Shown here in pieces: positions 27,865 through 38,100 of a DNA stretch of 58,607 bases. The notes beneath the pieces are model-generated. The model did no database searches. It saw only the letters and a list, made by a program, of their open reading frames with translations, and was not told where the DNA came from. The position numbers and the translations under genes are program-made. This DNA is from Planctomycetaceae bacterium (lineage in GTDB: Bacteria; Planctomycetota; Planctomycetia; Pirellulales; Pirellulaceae), in contig JABJJO010000076.1 of assembly GCA_018660825.1 (NCBI GenBank), forward strand, positions 1 through 58,607, in the 5' to 3' direction. Positions within the stretch are counted from its first letter, which is position 1. Each line of letters opens with the position of its first letter.

Positions 27865-28902
27865 ATGCGTTTGTTTGCTGTGCTTGGATTGTTGGTTCTT
27901 AGTATTTCTCCGTTGGCGTCTGTCGCTAACGAGGCTGGTGTGATCTACGAAGGCAAGGACGGCCCCGGTAAGGGCAAGCATATAGTGTTTATAGCCTCTG
28001 ATCATGAATATCGAGGTGAAGAAAGTTGTCCAGCAATTGCTCGGATTTTAGCTTATCGTTATGGATTCAAATGTACCGTCCTCTTTGGACTCGATGCTGA
28101 GGGGTATATTCAAGCGGGTTCTTCGCGGATTCCTGGACTCGAAGCCTTAAAAGATGCAGATATGATGTTCTGTTTTCTGCGATTTGTCGCTCCTAATGAC
28201 GAATCCATGCAACACATTATTGACTATCTTGGCCGTGGTGGGCCAGTGGCCGGGTTGCGGACAACAACACATGCCTTCAATGGGCTAAAGGGCAAAAACA
28301 GCAAGTACAACTACAACTCATCTGATGAAACTTATCGGCATGGGTTTGGCCGACAAATACTCGGGGAAACTTGGCGACCTCCGGCTGCTGGGCACTACGG
28401 TCGCAACCATGTTTTCAGCACTCGCATGAATGTAGTTCCTTCCCAGGCCAAGCATCCCGTCATGAGTGGCGTTACCGATATGCACGCTATGGCTGGCGCT
28501 TATAGTGCTGATCCCTTACCAAATTCAGTGATTCTAGCAACAAACGAAGTTTTAAAAACCATGAAGCCCGATGCCGAACCAGTGGATAACAAACCCCCTC
28601 AGCCTGCTATATGGGTGCGAACTTATAAATCAACATCGGGTAAAGAGGGCCGGGTGTTTGCTACAACTCAAGGTGCATCCGAAGACATCCTCAGTGATGG
28701 TGTGCGCCGGTGTATCATCAACGGTGTTTTTTGGTGTATGGGACTAGAAGAACACATTAAGCCCAACATGGATATTGCGTTTGTCGGTCCATATCATCCT
28801 GTCACTTTTAGTTTTGGCGGATACCGTAAAAAAGTTAAACCAGCAGACATTGCTGGTTGGGATACCCCGATTTGGAACCCAAAAGCAAGCACAGCAAAAT
28901 AA
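27865..28902 (+). CDS. Secreted ThuA-domain protein
   Basis: A 345-residue protein with a signal peptide (1-21) and an AAGGAA ribosome-binding site. The ThuA (glutamine amidotransferase-like) fold is shown by KHIVFIASDHEYRGEES, ALKDADMMFCFLRFVAP, YLGRGGPVAGLRTTTHAF and the C-terminal GRVFATTQGAS with INGVFWCMGLEE. The family is associated with trehalose and other sugar metabolism, but the reaction is unknown. The downstream DUF1501 gene starts 4 bp after its stop, so the two are a transcriptional and probably translational unit. The fusion protein at the left edge carries a domain of the same family. Confidence 0.9.
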   Translation: MRLFAVLGLLVLSISPLASVANEAGVIYEGKDGPGKGKHIVFIASDHEYRGEESCPAIARILAYRYGFKCTVLFGLDAEGYIQAGSSRIPGLEALKDADMMFCFLRFVAPNDESMQHIIDYLGRGGPVAGLRTTTHAFNGLKGKNSKYNYNSSDETYRHGFGRQILGETWRPPAAGHYGRNHVFSTRMNVVPSQAKHPVMSGVTDMHAMAGAYSADPLPNSVILATNEVLKTMKPDAEPVDNKPPQPAIWVRTYKSTSGKEGRVFATTQGASEDILSDGVRRCIINGVFWCMGLEEHIKPNMDIAFVGPYHPVTFSFGGYRKKVKPADIAGWDTPIWNPKASTAK

Positions 28903-28906
28903 CGCC

Positions 28907-30295
28907 ATGCTGAATTTATATGACAAGTTTGATCGACGATCTTTTTTGAAGGTCGGTAGTTTAGGGTTAACGGGGCTAAACATGGCTGGGTTAACCGGTT
29001 TAGCTCAAGCAACCGGTGCGACTAATCCTTGGGAATTGTTCTCCGGCAAGGCTGTTATCTTCTTGTTCCAACAGGGTGGCCCAAGTCAATTTGAGTCTTT
29101 TGACCCCAAAATGAATGCGCCTACCAGCATTCAAAGCATGACCGGGGCTATCTCCACCAGTGTGCCAGGAACTTCCTTTGGTGGCTCTATGGGTAAGCTT
29201 GCCCGCTTGGCGGATAAGTTTACCGTTGTCCGTTCTTACCAAACAGGCAGTTCGGCTCACAAAATTCAACCCATCGTCAGTGCCGACACCCATGGTGCGA
29301 ATATCGGATCGTTCTTTTCACGGGTGGTCGGCACAAACAATCCTAAAAATGGCATGCCAACCAACGTGGCAGCATTTCCAAATTCTGTGGTTGAAGATGA
29401 ACCCGCAGCGTTTGATCAATTTGGCCGCGTCGCTTCCGCCGGGCCATTTAGCAAAGGTTATGAACCTTTCGTACCTGGCAGTGGTGGATCATTTCAAGAT
29501 GACCTCAAACTGCACATTGATCGTTTGCGACTCGATGATCGAAAACAGCTTCTTGGAAAGCTTGACAATATCCGACGGAAAATAGACTCCGATGGCAGCC
29601 TTGATGGATTGGACCGCTTTCAATCACAAGCATTTGATGTTGTGCTTGGCGGTGTGGCTGATGCTTTTGATCTCAGTAGAGAGAACCCGCGAACGGTTGC
29701 TAAATATGACACTTCGCCACTGACTCGTTTCGACCAGTGGAAAGACATGAACAACCGGAACCACTACAAAGCCAACTCGAATTCTCTGGGTAAGCTCTGT
29801 TTATTAGCACGGCGTTTGGCTGAACGTGGTTGTGGGTTCATTACGATTACGACGTCGTTTGTTTGGGATATGCATGCTGATGTTAACAATCTTGGCATGG
29901 TCCGCGGGATGGACTTTGTGGGCAATCCGTTTAACCACGCTGTTGCCGCATTGATTGAAGACATTGAAGATCGTGGGCTACAAGACAAAATTATGTTGGT
30001 GTGTACTGGCGAAATGGGCCGCACACCAAAAATCAATGCTCGTGGTGGGCGTGATCACTGGGGCGGCCTTACGCCACTGTTGCTATACGGCGCGGGAATA
30101 CCGCGAGGACATATCATCGGGCAATCTGCAAAAGATGGAGGGTCCCCAGCGACCACGCCTATCCGCTCGCCAAGCCTAATTGCTACTTGTTTGGACACTC
30201 TGTTAGATATCACTCAACTGCGACTACGAGTCGATTTACCGCCAGAGGTGATGCAAGTCGCCGCTGGCTCGCCAACCATCTTCAACCGCAAATAG
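28907..30295 (+). CDS. DUF1501 family secreted protein
   Basis: A 462-residue DUF1501 protein. The ATG at 28907 follows the ThuA stop by 4 nt; the open frame extends further upstream, but only by overlapping the ThuA gene. The Tat-type signal is FDRRSFLKVGSLG (R10-R11). Landmarks are VIFLFQQGGPSQFESFDPK, CGFITITTSFVWDMH and GGRDHWGGLTPLLLYG. It is of the GRDHW subgroup, without a PSD1 partner, and instead is coupled to a ThuA protein. Function unknown. Confidence 0.92.
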   Translation: MLNLYDKFDRRSFLKVGSLGLTGLNMAGLTGLAQATGATNPWELFSGKAVIFLFQQGGPSQFESFDPKMNAPTSIQSMTGAISTSVPGTSFGGSMGKLARLADKFTVVRSYQTGSSAHKIQPIVSADTHGANIGSFFSRVVGTNNPKNGMPTNVAAFPNSVVEDEPAAFDQFGRVASAGPFSKGYEPFVPGSGGSFQDDLKLHIDRLRLDDRKQLLGKLDNIRRKIDSDGSLDGLDRFQSQAFDVVLGGVADAFDLSRENPRTVAKYDTSPLTRFDQWKDMNNRNHYKANSNSLGKLCLLARRLAERGCGFITITTSFVWDMHADVNNLGMVRGMDFVGNPFNHAVAALIEDIEDRGLQDKIMLVCTGEMGRTPKINARGGRDHWGGLTPLLLYGAGIPRGHIIGQSAKDGGSPATTPIRSPSLIATCLDTLLDITQLRLRVDLPPEVMQVAAGSPTIFNRK

Positions 30296-30404
30296 GCAAA
30301 AAGTCGCGTTGTAGAACTAGAGATTATAAAATGCCTTGTTTGACTGGGGTTGGCTGTGTTGTTCAGGCCTAATGGTATCGATCGGTGAGCCTTGGAGGAG
30401 TTGC

Positions 30405-30827
30405 TTAATAACTCACGCCCGACACCACGTAGGCCATCAGGCGGATCCAACCAAAACCTATGAAGAATGCCGTGAAGGCGATTAACAGTATCTCCAGAGA
30501 ATCGTGATGCTTTCTAAAAAACCGCCGTACTGCTACTACTCGTCGCCGAGGCATTACTAAGTTAAACACGAACAATAATGCAGCACCTATAAAGAAAATG
30601 CCCAGTGGATGATAGCTCCACGATTTCAGAAAATCGCCGTGGAGCACACTCGATACGCTTCTCGTTAGTCCACATCCCGGACAGGGTAGGCTAAACGTGC
30701 TTTTAAACAGACAAAGCGGAACTCCCATGCCGTCTGAGGGCAAAACGAAGCCGAGCACCAGCAGTAGCAACACAATAACCTGCACTATGCGAACAAACAA
30801 TACATCGAACGTCGAGCGCTTTATCAC
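30405..30827 (-). CDS. DUF2752 membrane protein
   Basis: A 140-residue protein with three probable transmembrane helices (about 11-28, 60-82 and 107-128). The DUF2752 hallmark CPGCGLTRS lies near residue 47. It starts at a GTG that overlaps the stop of the phosphoesterase gene by 4 bp (GTGA), so translation is coupled. The family has no assigned function; the CxxC within CPGC may bind metal or be redox-active. It is convergent with the DUF1501 gene, with a 109-bp gap in which no terminator hairpin is evident. Confidence 0.85.
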   Translation of the reverse strand: MIKRSTFDVLFVRIVQVIVLLLLVLGFVLPSDGMGVPLCLFKSTFSLPCPGCGLTRSVSSVLHGDFLKSWSYHPLGIFFIGAALLFVFNLVMPRRRVVAVRRFFRKHHDSLEILLIAFTAFFIGFGWIRLMAYVVSGVSY

Positions 30828-32437
30828 TTTTCGACAATCCGCAAGGTCCGCAATCCGGTATGCTGCGTCCCGTCTGGCTGAACAGCGGTTACCTGGATGG
30901 CGTAAACTCCTGGCTTGAGACCACTAGGAAGTTCAATCGCCCAGAGATGGTGGACGGCGATCGGTTGAGACATTTTAGACCAAGTTGCCTGCTTGCCCAA
31001 TGTTGTTCGCAACAACTCTTCCGCCTCAGCCAGAATAACTAAATCTGGATCTTGTTGAGCGGGAGCATGCTCTACTTTTAGGTTTTTAAGTGTTCCTTTG
31101 TTGTTACGCAATACCGCTGTCAGGCGGGTTTTTGTTGAGCCCGCAAACACATTCGCATAGACCTTTGTTGGTTCCGTTGGAGATAATAGTTCTGCTGGGG
31201 CGGATATATGCATTTGATAACTAGCCGGTTTACCCGCCGCCTTATATTGAAAGGCATATTGATTGCCGTCAAAAGTCACAATCGAATATCCATTTGGTGT
31301 GCCATCGCGACTATAGGCGTGAGGAGCACCACCATAGCGTTTCATCCCACTCCACCAACTACCTCCCGCTGTGACATTAATAACGTGGTGGTGGGGGGTT
31401 TTTCCCTGCCAGTCATCTTTTTTGTCTAAGTATAAATGCCGTTGGTAGTGCTGGTGCCCTGAAACCGACAGGGTAAAAGGCCGCTGCTCAATTAGACGGA
31501 ATATTTTTGACTTCTCCCGTGTGCTCGGCAGTGGGATGTGCATTAGCAGTACAACCAGTTTTTCAGCTGGAACATCGGCCAAATCGTTCGTCAAAAATGT
31601 CATCTGCCGCTTGCCGAGACCGCCGCGGTAGCTCATTTTTTTACCGGCCTTGTCGTGATACCATTCAACATTATCAAGCACTACAAAATGGGCTTGGCCA
31701 TAATCAAAGGAATAGTACGCTGGGCCATAAACCCGCTCAAATGTTTCGTCGCTTAGTTCGTCGTTGGGCGCTTCTGAGTTATTATCGTGGTTACCAATCA
31801 CGTTGTACCAAGGAATACCGATCAGCGCAATTCCCTGGTTTTGCGGTCCAAACAGGTCCAAATTGTTGAACATGATATCGCCTAACGTCACACCAAAGGT
31901 GGCGTCGGTACCTATTATTTCCTCGACCACATCGCGAATCACATGATCCACTTCTTGTTGGCTTCTCGGTTGAGGATCCGCAAACAAAATCGCCTTGAAT
32001 TTATCTGGTTCCTCTTGTGGATACAGTGGAAAATCAAGCGATTTGGGCAACGGGCCTGTTGGTGCCACGCCCTTGAACCGATACCCAACCGGGGAGCCCG
32101 CGGGCTTGTGAATGTAATAAAACTGTGGGATTTGGTCCTCGTTGATCGGTGTTCGCCATCCTTGGGGTTTGATAACAAACAGTATTGTGTCGTCAGAAAT
32201 TGCTAATTCATAAGACCCCGTGCTGTCGGTGGTGACAATCGATTCGCCGTTGGATACTCGGATTCCTGGCAACAAAGGCTCGCCCATGTCGTATTGCTGG
32301 TTGAAGTTCTTGTCGTGGTAGACCCGACCAACCGCCTGTTGTTCATCTTGTGCCATTAAGCTCGCGGTCAATGAAAAGATCAACATCGCTAATAAAAGCT
32401 TGTTGGTTCGTTTGTTAAATGGTTGATTGAGCGACAT
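30824..32437 (-). CDS. Secreted calcineurin-like phosphoesterase
   Basis: A 537-residue protein with a signal peptide (cleavage near residue 30, LMAQ). Residues about 34-110 resemble a Cna-B/SdrD-type beta domain (GRVYHDKNFNQQYDMGEPLLPGI). The metallophosphoesterase core follows, with metal-binding segments FADPQPR, TLGDIMFN, IGNHDNN, LLMHIPL and SGHQHYQRH, all intact. The C-terminal 150 residues form a beta-rich domain typical of this planctomycete/Bacteroidetes subgroup. It probably hydrolyses phosphate esters outside the cytoplasm. It is the first gene of a two-gene unit with DUF2752 and is divergent from the sulfatase gene across 112 bp. Confidence 0.9.
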   Translation of the reverse strand: MSLNQPFNKRTNKLLLAMLIFSLTASLMAQDEQQAVGRVYHDKNFNQQYDMGEPLLPGIRVSNGESIVTTDSTGSYELAISDDTILFVIKPQGWRTPINEDQIPQFYYIHKPAGSPVGYRFKGVAPTGPLPKSLDFPLYPQEEPDKFKAILFADPQPRSQQEVDHVIRDVVEEIIGTDATFGVTLGDIMFNNLDLFGPQNQGIALIGIPWYNVIGNHDNNSEAPNDELSDETFERVYGPAYYSFDYGQAHFVVLDNVEWYHDKAGKKMSYRGGLGKRQMTFLTNDLADVPAEKLVVLLMHIPLPSTREKSKIFRLIEQRPFTLSVSGHQHYQRHLYLDKKDDWQGKTPHHHVINVTAGGSWWSGMKRYGGAPHAYSRDGTPNGYSIVTFDGNQYAFQYKAAGKPASYQMHISAPAELLSPTEPTKVYANVFAGSTKTRLTAVLRNNKGTLKNLKVEHAPAQQDPDLVILAEAEELLRTTLGKQATWSKMSQPIAVHHLWAIELPSGLKPGVYAIQVTAVQPDGTQHTGLRTLRIVEK

Positions 32438-32549
32438 TTCTGTTGATCCTTGGTGTGACTAGTTTTGTCAGGCTAAAATTCTGGTTGGGGTGGTATCTAA
32501 TGTATAATAACAGATTATTCTTGTGCCGTTCTAAGGGAACTCGGTTCTT

Positions 32550-33974
32550 ATGCTATATCGTCTTCTGCTCTTACTGATTGCTTTTCCATCTGCTTTGCTC
32601 GCCGCTAAACAACCGAACGTCGTTTTGGTAATGGCTGATGACATGGGATGGGGCCAAACTGGCTATTACGATCACCCCGCTCTAAAAACACCACATCTAG
32701 ATGCGATGGCGAAAAACGGACTTCGTTTTGATCGCTTCTATGCCGGTGCACCCAATTGTTCGCCAACGCGGGCAACTGTCCTGACTGGCCGCAGCAATGA
32801 CCGTACCGGTGTCCTAAACCATGGGTACGCGCTTAACCTGCAAGAAAAAACCATTGGTGCGGCGTTCAGAAAAGCGGGATATGCGACGGGTCATTTTGGC
32901 AAGTGGCACCTCAACGGATTCACTGGGCCTGGCGCTCCTATTTTTAAAACCGATGATCACAGCCCATCGGCTTTTGGGTTAGACACCTGGCTAAGCGTTA
33001 CTAATTTCTTTGATCTAAACCCTATTCTAAGTCGTAATGGTAAATTTGAAGAACACCAAGGCGACTCTTCTGAAATCATTGTTGAGCAGGCGTTAAAGTT
33101 TATCCGTGGCTCCGCTGCTAAAGACACGCCCTTTTTTACCATCATCTGGTACGGCACTCCCCATAGTCCCTGGATGGCCAGTCAAAACGATCAACGCCCC
33201 TTTCCCACCCTCGATGCTCGATCTAAAAAACATTATGGTGAACTTGTTGCGATGGACCGTTCCATTGGTGCTTTGAGAGCTGGCTTGCGAGAACTTAACA
33301 TCGCAGACAATACTATCCTCTGGTTCAACGGCGATAATGGTGGGTTGTCGGGCATAAAACCTACGACCGTCGCCCATTTGCGTGGCTATAAAAACTCTGT
33401 GTATGAAGGTGGCTTACGGGTACCGGCCATCCTCGAATGGCCCACCAAAATTACACCGCGCATCTCTGCTTTTCCCAGTTGCACGATGGATATTTTTCCT
33501 ACATTGATCGAACTGGCGGGCCTTGATGCGAATTCTATCTCAGGACTGGTTGATGGCATTTCACTAAAAGGGCCATTGCTCGATAACGAGAAAATTATCC
33601 GCCAAAGCCCTATTGGCTTTCGTCACACCAATCGGGGGGCGATGATTTACAACAACCTAAAACTTGTAACACAGCAAATCGGCAGTGGTAAATATGAGAT
33701 CTATGACCTCAGCAAAGATCCAGCGGAGACAAAAAACCTTGTTGGCTCAAAAGATCTGGCCCATACAGAAATCATCCGCCTCTTTGAATCCTGGTCCGCT
33801 TCGGTTGATCGTAGTGCAAAGGGGATTGACTATCCCGAGGGCCGTGTTCTTCCGCTGGGTCGAAAACAACAGATCTCTTGGTTATCACTACCTCAATACC
33901 AAACCTATTTTCCTCAGTGGAAAAATCGCCCTGAATTTAAACCCTATATTGATCGATATCAACGACAAAAGTAG
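32550..33974 (+). CDS. Secreted type I sulfatase
   Basis: A 474-residue protein with a signal peptide (1-18). The sulfatase signature CSPTRATVLTGR begins at C70; this Cys is the residue that becomes formylglycine. Metal ligands are visible in VLVMADDMGWG (D30-D31), GKWHL and FNGDNGG. The C-terminus has the usual DLSKDPAETKNL segment. It should remove sulfate from a sulfated glycan; the sugar specificity cannot be read from the sequence. The anaerobic or FGE-type maturase is not in the window. It ends 14 bp from the convergent gyrB gene, leaving little room for terminators. Confidence 0.95.
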   Translation: MLYRLLLLLIAFPSALLAAKQPNVVLVMADDMGWGQTGYYDHPALKTPHLDAMAKNGLRFDRFYAGAPNCSPTRATVLTGRSNDRTGVLNHGYALNLQEKTIGAAFRKAGYATGHFGKWHLNGFTGPGAPIFKTDDHSPSAFGLDTWLSVTNFFDLNPILSRNGKFEEHQGDSSEIIVEQALKFIRGSAAKDTPFFTIIWYGTPHSPWMASQNDQRPFPTLDARSKKHYGELVAMDRSIGALRAGLRELNIADNTILWFNGDNGGLSGIKPTTVAHLRGYKNSVYEGGLRVPAILEWPTKITPRISAFPSCTMDIFPTLIELAGLDANSISGLVDGISLKGPLLDNEKIIRQSPIGFRHTNRGAMIYNNLKLVTQQIGSGKYEIYDLSKDPAETKNLVGSKDLAHTEIIRLFESWSASVDRSAKGIDYPEGRVLPLGRKQQISWLSLPQYQTYFPQWKNRPEFKPYIDRYQRQK

Positions 33975-33988
33975 CCGTTTTGAACTGA

Positions 33989-36466
33989 CTATACATCGAG
34001 ATTTTGTACATCAAGTGCGTGTTTTTCGATGAATTCGCGCCGCGGTTCAACCTTATCACCCATCAGCACGCGAAACATTTCATCCGCAGCGGCTACATCA
34101 TCCATCGTTACGCGAACTAATGTCCGCTGATTCGGGTCAAGTGTAGTATCTCGCAATTCCTCAGCATTCATTTCGCCCAAACCTTTAAAGCGAGTCAACT
34201 GCAGGCCTTTTTCACCCGCTGCTCTAACAGCGTTGAGTAGTCCTCGAAGCTCTTTCAATGGTATTTCGGTGTCGCCTCGCTTGAGGATATACCGAGGGTT
34301 TTCGACACCCGTTCGCTCCACTGGCAGCAGTGACTGTACGTCCAATCCATATTTTTGTAGGTCTTTCAGGCCAGCATTAATTGTGCGTACTTCATGCAAT
34401 TCCACGACATGTATGCTCGAAGCCACATCCTCGAGGGCCTCTTCTTCGGTGCCTTCTTCTGTCGATTCAGGTGGGACTGGTTCGTCGGGAGTTCGCTCAT
34501 CTATAAACGCATCGACCGCGTCCCGTTCGCTAAACCAATAGTCGTCTGTTCCCTCAAACACATGGAACATGGGTAATTTTCCTGTTTCAACATTTTGCCG
34601 TTGGGCGTGGATTTTAAGATTAATTCCTCGACGTTCTAGTGCGAGCAGTGCTTCTTCCATGCCAGATAGCGTTCGACACAACGCTCCCATTTTCTCGCCT
34701 TCCAATTTGTCCCCGTTTTCTGGGATAAACACTGCGTCCGCCAAGCCCTTTTCCAAAAGTTGATTTTTCATTTCGTCTTCACTTTGGATATAATATATTT
34801 TCTTTCCTTGTTTCACTCGGAATAAGGGTGGTTGAGCGACATAGACATGCCCTCGTTCCATCAATGAATACATTTGGCGATAGAAAAAACAGAGCAATAG
34901 CGTTCTGATATGAGAACCGTCTACGTCGGCATCGGTCATAATTATAATTTTGTTATATCGCAACTTTTCTAAATTTTGGTCATCGCCAAAACCACACCCA
35001 ATAGCATTGATCATGGCCTGAACTTCTTCATTGGCTAATACTTTATCAACGCGCGCCTTATAGGCGTTGATAATTTTACCTCGTAGCGGCAGAATCGCTT
35101 GATACTGCTTCAGACGCCCGCCCTCGGCACTTCCGCCGGCAGAATCACCTTCGACAAGGTATAGCTCGCACTTTTCCATGTCTTTGCTGATACAATCCCT
35201 AAGCTTGCCTGGCAGGCTTCCGCCTCCCAGCACATCCTTTCGCTTGCGCATCAACTGACGGGCCTTCTTGGCGGCTTCTCGAGCCTCCATTGCAATTATT
35301 CCCTTTTGAATAATAATGCGTGCGTTCTTAGGATTTTCTTCTAAATATTTTTCCAGTGCTTTTCCAAAATTCGCTGAGATGACCGACTCCACTTCGCGGT
35401 TGCCTAGCTTTGTTTTAGTTTGTCCTTCAAATTGTGGGTGGGCTACTTTGGCTGACAAGATAACGGTCATTCCCTCGCGGACATCATCGCCAGTGGGGAC
35501 TTCCTTGCTATCTTTTAGTATTTTTTCTTTGAGCCCATATGTATTTAACACTCGCGTTAAAGCTTTGCGGAAACCTGTTTCATGTGTGCCTCCTTCGTGT
35601 GTGTGAATATTGTTAACATATGAATGTAGGTGCTCGGTATAATCGTTTGTATATTGCAACGCTATCTCATAGCCGACGACATTATCTTCTTCGATCGTCT
35701 CGCTGCCTTCTATATAAAATACATCTTGGTGCAATACATCGCTGGCTCTGTTGAGGTGATGAACAAAATCTATAATTCCATTTTCATAACAATAGGTTTC
35801 TTTTTGATCAGACCTATCATCGCGGATTTCTATCGTGACCCCTTTGTTTAGAAACGCTAGATCCTGCATCCTTTTCGCCAGAATATCGAACTGATATTTT
35901 GTCGTTTCGAAAATATCGCCATCCGGCTTAAATGTTGTTTTAGTCCCCGTTTTATTAGACTTTTCTCCTCGTTTAACCAGTCCCACCGGTTCTCCATATT
36001 CGTATTCCTGGCGGTAAACATACCCATCTCTGCCGACCTCGACCTTACACCATTGGCTCAAAAAGTTTACCACTGTCACGCCGACACCGTGCAAACCGCC
36101 GGATGTTTGGTACGCCCCCTTATCAAACTTTCCCCCGAACTTTAATACTGTCATCACGCCTTCAAGCGTGGATACTTCTCGGTCAAATTCTTCCGTAAGT
36201 GCATCGTGTTTCTCGACGGGTATTCCCCGTCCATTATCTTCTACCGTGATGCTGCCATCTGGGTTAATAACCACGCTGATTAATGATGCATAGTCGGCCA
36301 TAGCCTCGTCAATCGAGTTATCTACAACTTCATAAACCAAGTGATGCAGGCCGCGGTTAAATGTATCACCGATGTACATCCCTGGTCGTTTGCGCACGTG
36401 TTCTCTGTCGGAAAGGTGCTGTAAATTATCAGCTCCGTATTCGTTTTTTTTCTTCTCATCACTCAT
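33989..36466 (-). CDS. gyrB: DNA gyrase subunit B
   Basis: An 825-residue GyrB. The GHKL ATPase domain has VYEVVDNSIDEAMA, DNGRGIPV and QTSGGLHGVGVTVVN. The transducer domain has QTKTKLGN. The TOPRIM domain has EGDSAGGSAEGGR and MTDADVDGSHIRTLLLCFFYRQM. An insert of about 170 residues lies between YVAQPPLFRVKQGKK and the final RFKGLGEMNAEELRDTT, as in the long GyrB form of Gram-negative bacteria. It includes an acidic stretch (PPESTEEGTEEEALED). It works with GyrA (not in this window) to introduce negative supercoils. It lies 87 bp downstream of dciA in the origin cluster. Confidence 0.98.
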   Translation of the reverse strand: MSDEKKKNEYGADNLQHLSDREHVRKRPGMYIGDTFNRGLHHLVYEVVDNSIDEAMADYASLISVVINPDGSITVEDNGRGIPVEKHDALTEEFDREVSTLEGVMTVLKFGGKFDKGAYQTSGGLHGVGVTVVNFLSQWCKVEVGRDGYVYRQEYEYGEPVGLVKRGEKSNKTGTKTTFKPDGDIFETTKYQFDILAKRMQDLAFLNKGVTIEIRDDRSDQKETYCYENGIIDFVHHLNRASDVLHQDVFYIEGSETIEEDNVVGYEIALQYTNDYTEHLHSYVNNIHTHEGGTHETGFRKALTRVLNTYGLKEKILKDSKEVPTGDDVREGMTVILSAKVAHPQFEGQTKTKLGNREVESVISANFGKALEKYLEENPKNARIIIQKGIIAMEAREAAKKARQLMRKRKDVLGGGSLPGKLRDCISKDMEKCELYLVEGDSAGGSAEGGRLKQYQAILPLRGKIINAYKARVDKVLANEEVQAMINAIGCGFGDDQNLEKLRYNKIIIMTDADVDGSHIRTLLLCFFYRQMYSLMERGHVYVAQPPLFRVKQGKKIYYIQSEDEMKNQLLEKGLADAVFIPENGDKLEGEKMGALCRTLSGMEEALLALERRGINLKIHAQRQNVETGKLPMFHVFEGTDDYWFSERDAVDAFIDERTPDEPVPPESTEEGTEEEALEDVASSIHVVELHEVRTINAGLKDLQKYGLDVQSLLPVERTGVENPRYILKRGDTEIPLKELRGLLNAVRAAGEKGLQLTRFKGLGEMNAEELRDTTLDPNQRTLVRVTMDDVAAADEMFRVLMGDKVEPRREFIEKHALDVQNLDV

Positions 36467-36553
36467 CTAATATCAATCCCTTTTCTGAGCCAATCGTCTG
36501 TTGTGCGATGTGGACATTGTTCGTTTATTTTTATTCGGTTTGTTTGCAGGACA

Positions 36554-36931
36554 TCATCTGGTGTCTACTCGAAGTTTCAAATCCATTATTTGTTGGTTTG
36601 TTTGATTAGTTTTACTGCCCATTTTTTCATTTAACTTGGTTACTAGCGTATGTTTTTGAAATGCCAATTCCTGCATTACTGCTGAATTCTTACAAGTCAC
36701 TTCCAGTGTGCCGCGACGAATTGTTCCTGCTGTCGTCATTCCCGCGATCCGCTTCCCTACGACTTCGTCCCATATACCGGTTAACTGCGATGCTGCCTTT
36801 ACCCGGGCATATCCTCGCCGGGTTAATAACTCGCTTACTAGCCGATCCATTTTCGCTGGTAGCGGTATATATCTCTGCTTGTTTTTTAGGTCGTCCAATA
36901 AAAGCTGTTCTGCTTTTGCTTTATCTATCAT
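36554..36931 (-). CDS. dciA: DUF721 family protein, DciA-like
   Basis: A 125-residue DUF721 protein with the core GIWDEVVGKRIAGMTTAGTIRRGTLEVTCKNSAVMQEL. DciA members load or assist the replicative helicase DnaB in bacteria that lack DnaC, and the gene is often near dnaN and gyrB, as here (12 bp after dnaN). The assignment of function rests on family and position. The N-terminal 45 residues are basic and may bind DNA. Confidence 0.85.
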   Translation of the reverse strand: MIDKAKAEQLLLDDLKNKQRYIPLPAKMDRLVSELLTRRGYARVKAASQLTGIWDEVVGKRIAGMTTAGTIRRGTLEVTCKNSAVMQELAFQKHTLVTKLNEKMGSKTNQTNQQIMDLKLRVDTR

Positions 36932-36942
36932 TCCGTTCGCTC

Positions 36943-38058
36943 TTACCTGTCTGTTGAAAGCGGCATGATAATATACGAATAGCCGTCTTCTGTAGTAAAC
37001 AGCACTGCCGCTTGAGCGTTTTCAATAAATATTGAGAACTGACTCGTCGCGTCTAACGCTTTCAAAAAATCCGAGACATAGCGGTGATCCATCGTAACGG
37101 AAATTTTTTCTCCCTCGTAAGCAATGGGCATTTCGGTGTGAGATTGTCCTCTTTCCGCCGCTTGGGCGTCCATCGTAAGAGTACCATCGGCAAACGTAAA
37201 GTTGATTCCTCGGCTATCGTCGTTGGCTACAATTGCTGCTTGTTTAAGTTTGGAAAGCATATCTCCTGAACCGATAACTATCGGTTTTGTTTCTGTGGTG
37301 CTGGGGAACACGTCTTTCCATTTCGGGTAGCGTCCCTCTACCAACCGAGAAGTTAGTGTTATTTTATCGCTTACGAACACTATTTGATTATCACTGACCA
37401 TAATTTTTACGGTCGCTTCGGGGTTCACGATGGCCCGAGAAATCAACGTCATCGATCGTGTAGGAACAATCGTTGAGGAGGTCCCCAATTCGACACTACC
37501 ATTGATTTCCACCGGTCCCTGCATTTTAGCCAGTCTGCGCCCATCCGTGCCTACGGCGATCAGTTCATTACCTTCTAGCTCAAGCAATAACCCACCCAAA
37601 GCGTAGCGGCTACTTTCGCTGTCCGTTGCAAAAAAAGTACGCTTGATCAACTCCGACATTAACCGCGCCGGCAATTCCAAGTACGAATCGTTATCCACGC
37701 TAGATACATCGGGAAACTCATCCGGGTTTTGAGATGGTATTTTATACGAACTTGTGTCACCATCAACCGAGATCTCTGTTTCTTTCATTTCGACGGTAAG
37801 CGACTCATCAGTGCATTCTCGCAAAATCTGACCAAACAAATCTACTGGTAAAACAATACTGCCAGGCGCTTCTACATTTATCCCATCTACACCGATCCGC
37901 ACCCCCACCTCAGTATCAGTGGCCATTAATACGCTCTCGCCCTCTGTGCAGATGAGCTTGACCGATTGCAAGATTGGCTTGGGGCTGCGACTGGGAGCAA
38001 CCGCGGCGGCTGGCTGAAAAGATGATAACATCATCTCGCGATCAAAAGTAAATTTCAT
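36943..38058 (-). CDS. dnaN: DNA polymerase III beta sliding clamp
   Basis: A 371-residue beta clamp. The ATG at 38058 (MKFTFDREMM) is preceded by an ideal AGAGGAC ribosome-binding site; a longer frame to 38091 is not needed. The three clamp domains are recognised by SRSPKPILQSVKLI, RYALGGLLLELEGNELIAVGTDGRRLA and the C-terminal YSYIIMPLSTDR. It encircles DNA and tethers the polymerase. It is the first gene after the origin spacer, followed by dciA and gyrB on the same strand. Confidence 0.97.
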   Translation of the reverse strand: MKFTFDREMMLSSFQPAAAVAPSRSPKPILQSVKLICTEGESVLMATDTEVGVRIGVDGINVEAPGSIVLPVDLFGQILRECTDESLTVEMKETEISVDGDTSSYKIPSQNPDEFPDVSSVDNDSYLELPARLMSELIKRTFFATDSESSRYALGGLLLELEGNELIAVGTDGRRLAKMQGPVEINGSVELGTSSTIVPTRSMTLISRAIVNPEATVKIMVSDNQIVFVSDKITLTSRLVEGRYPKWKDVFPSTTETKPIVIGSGDMLSKLKQAAIVANDDSRGINFTFADGTLTMDAQAAERGQSHTEMPIAYEGEKISVTMDHRYVSDFLKALDATSQFSIFIENAQAAVLFTTEDGYSYIIMPLSTDR

Positions 38059-38100
38059 TGTGTGTCCTCTTTGGCGTTGGGTAACGAGCATCTAGTGTGA

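Noticed and set aside
28775-28906. Longer N-terminus for the DUF1501 protein at 28907
   Set aside because: It would overlap the end of the ThuA gene and displace the Tat signal from the N-terminus.
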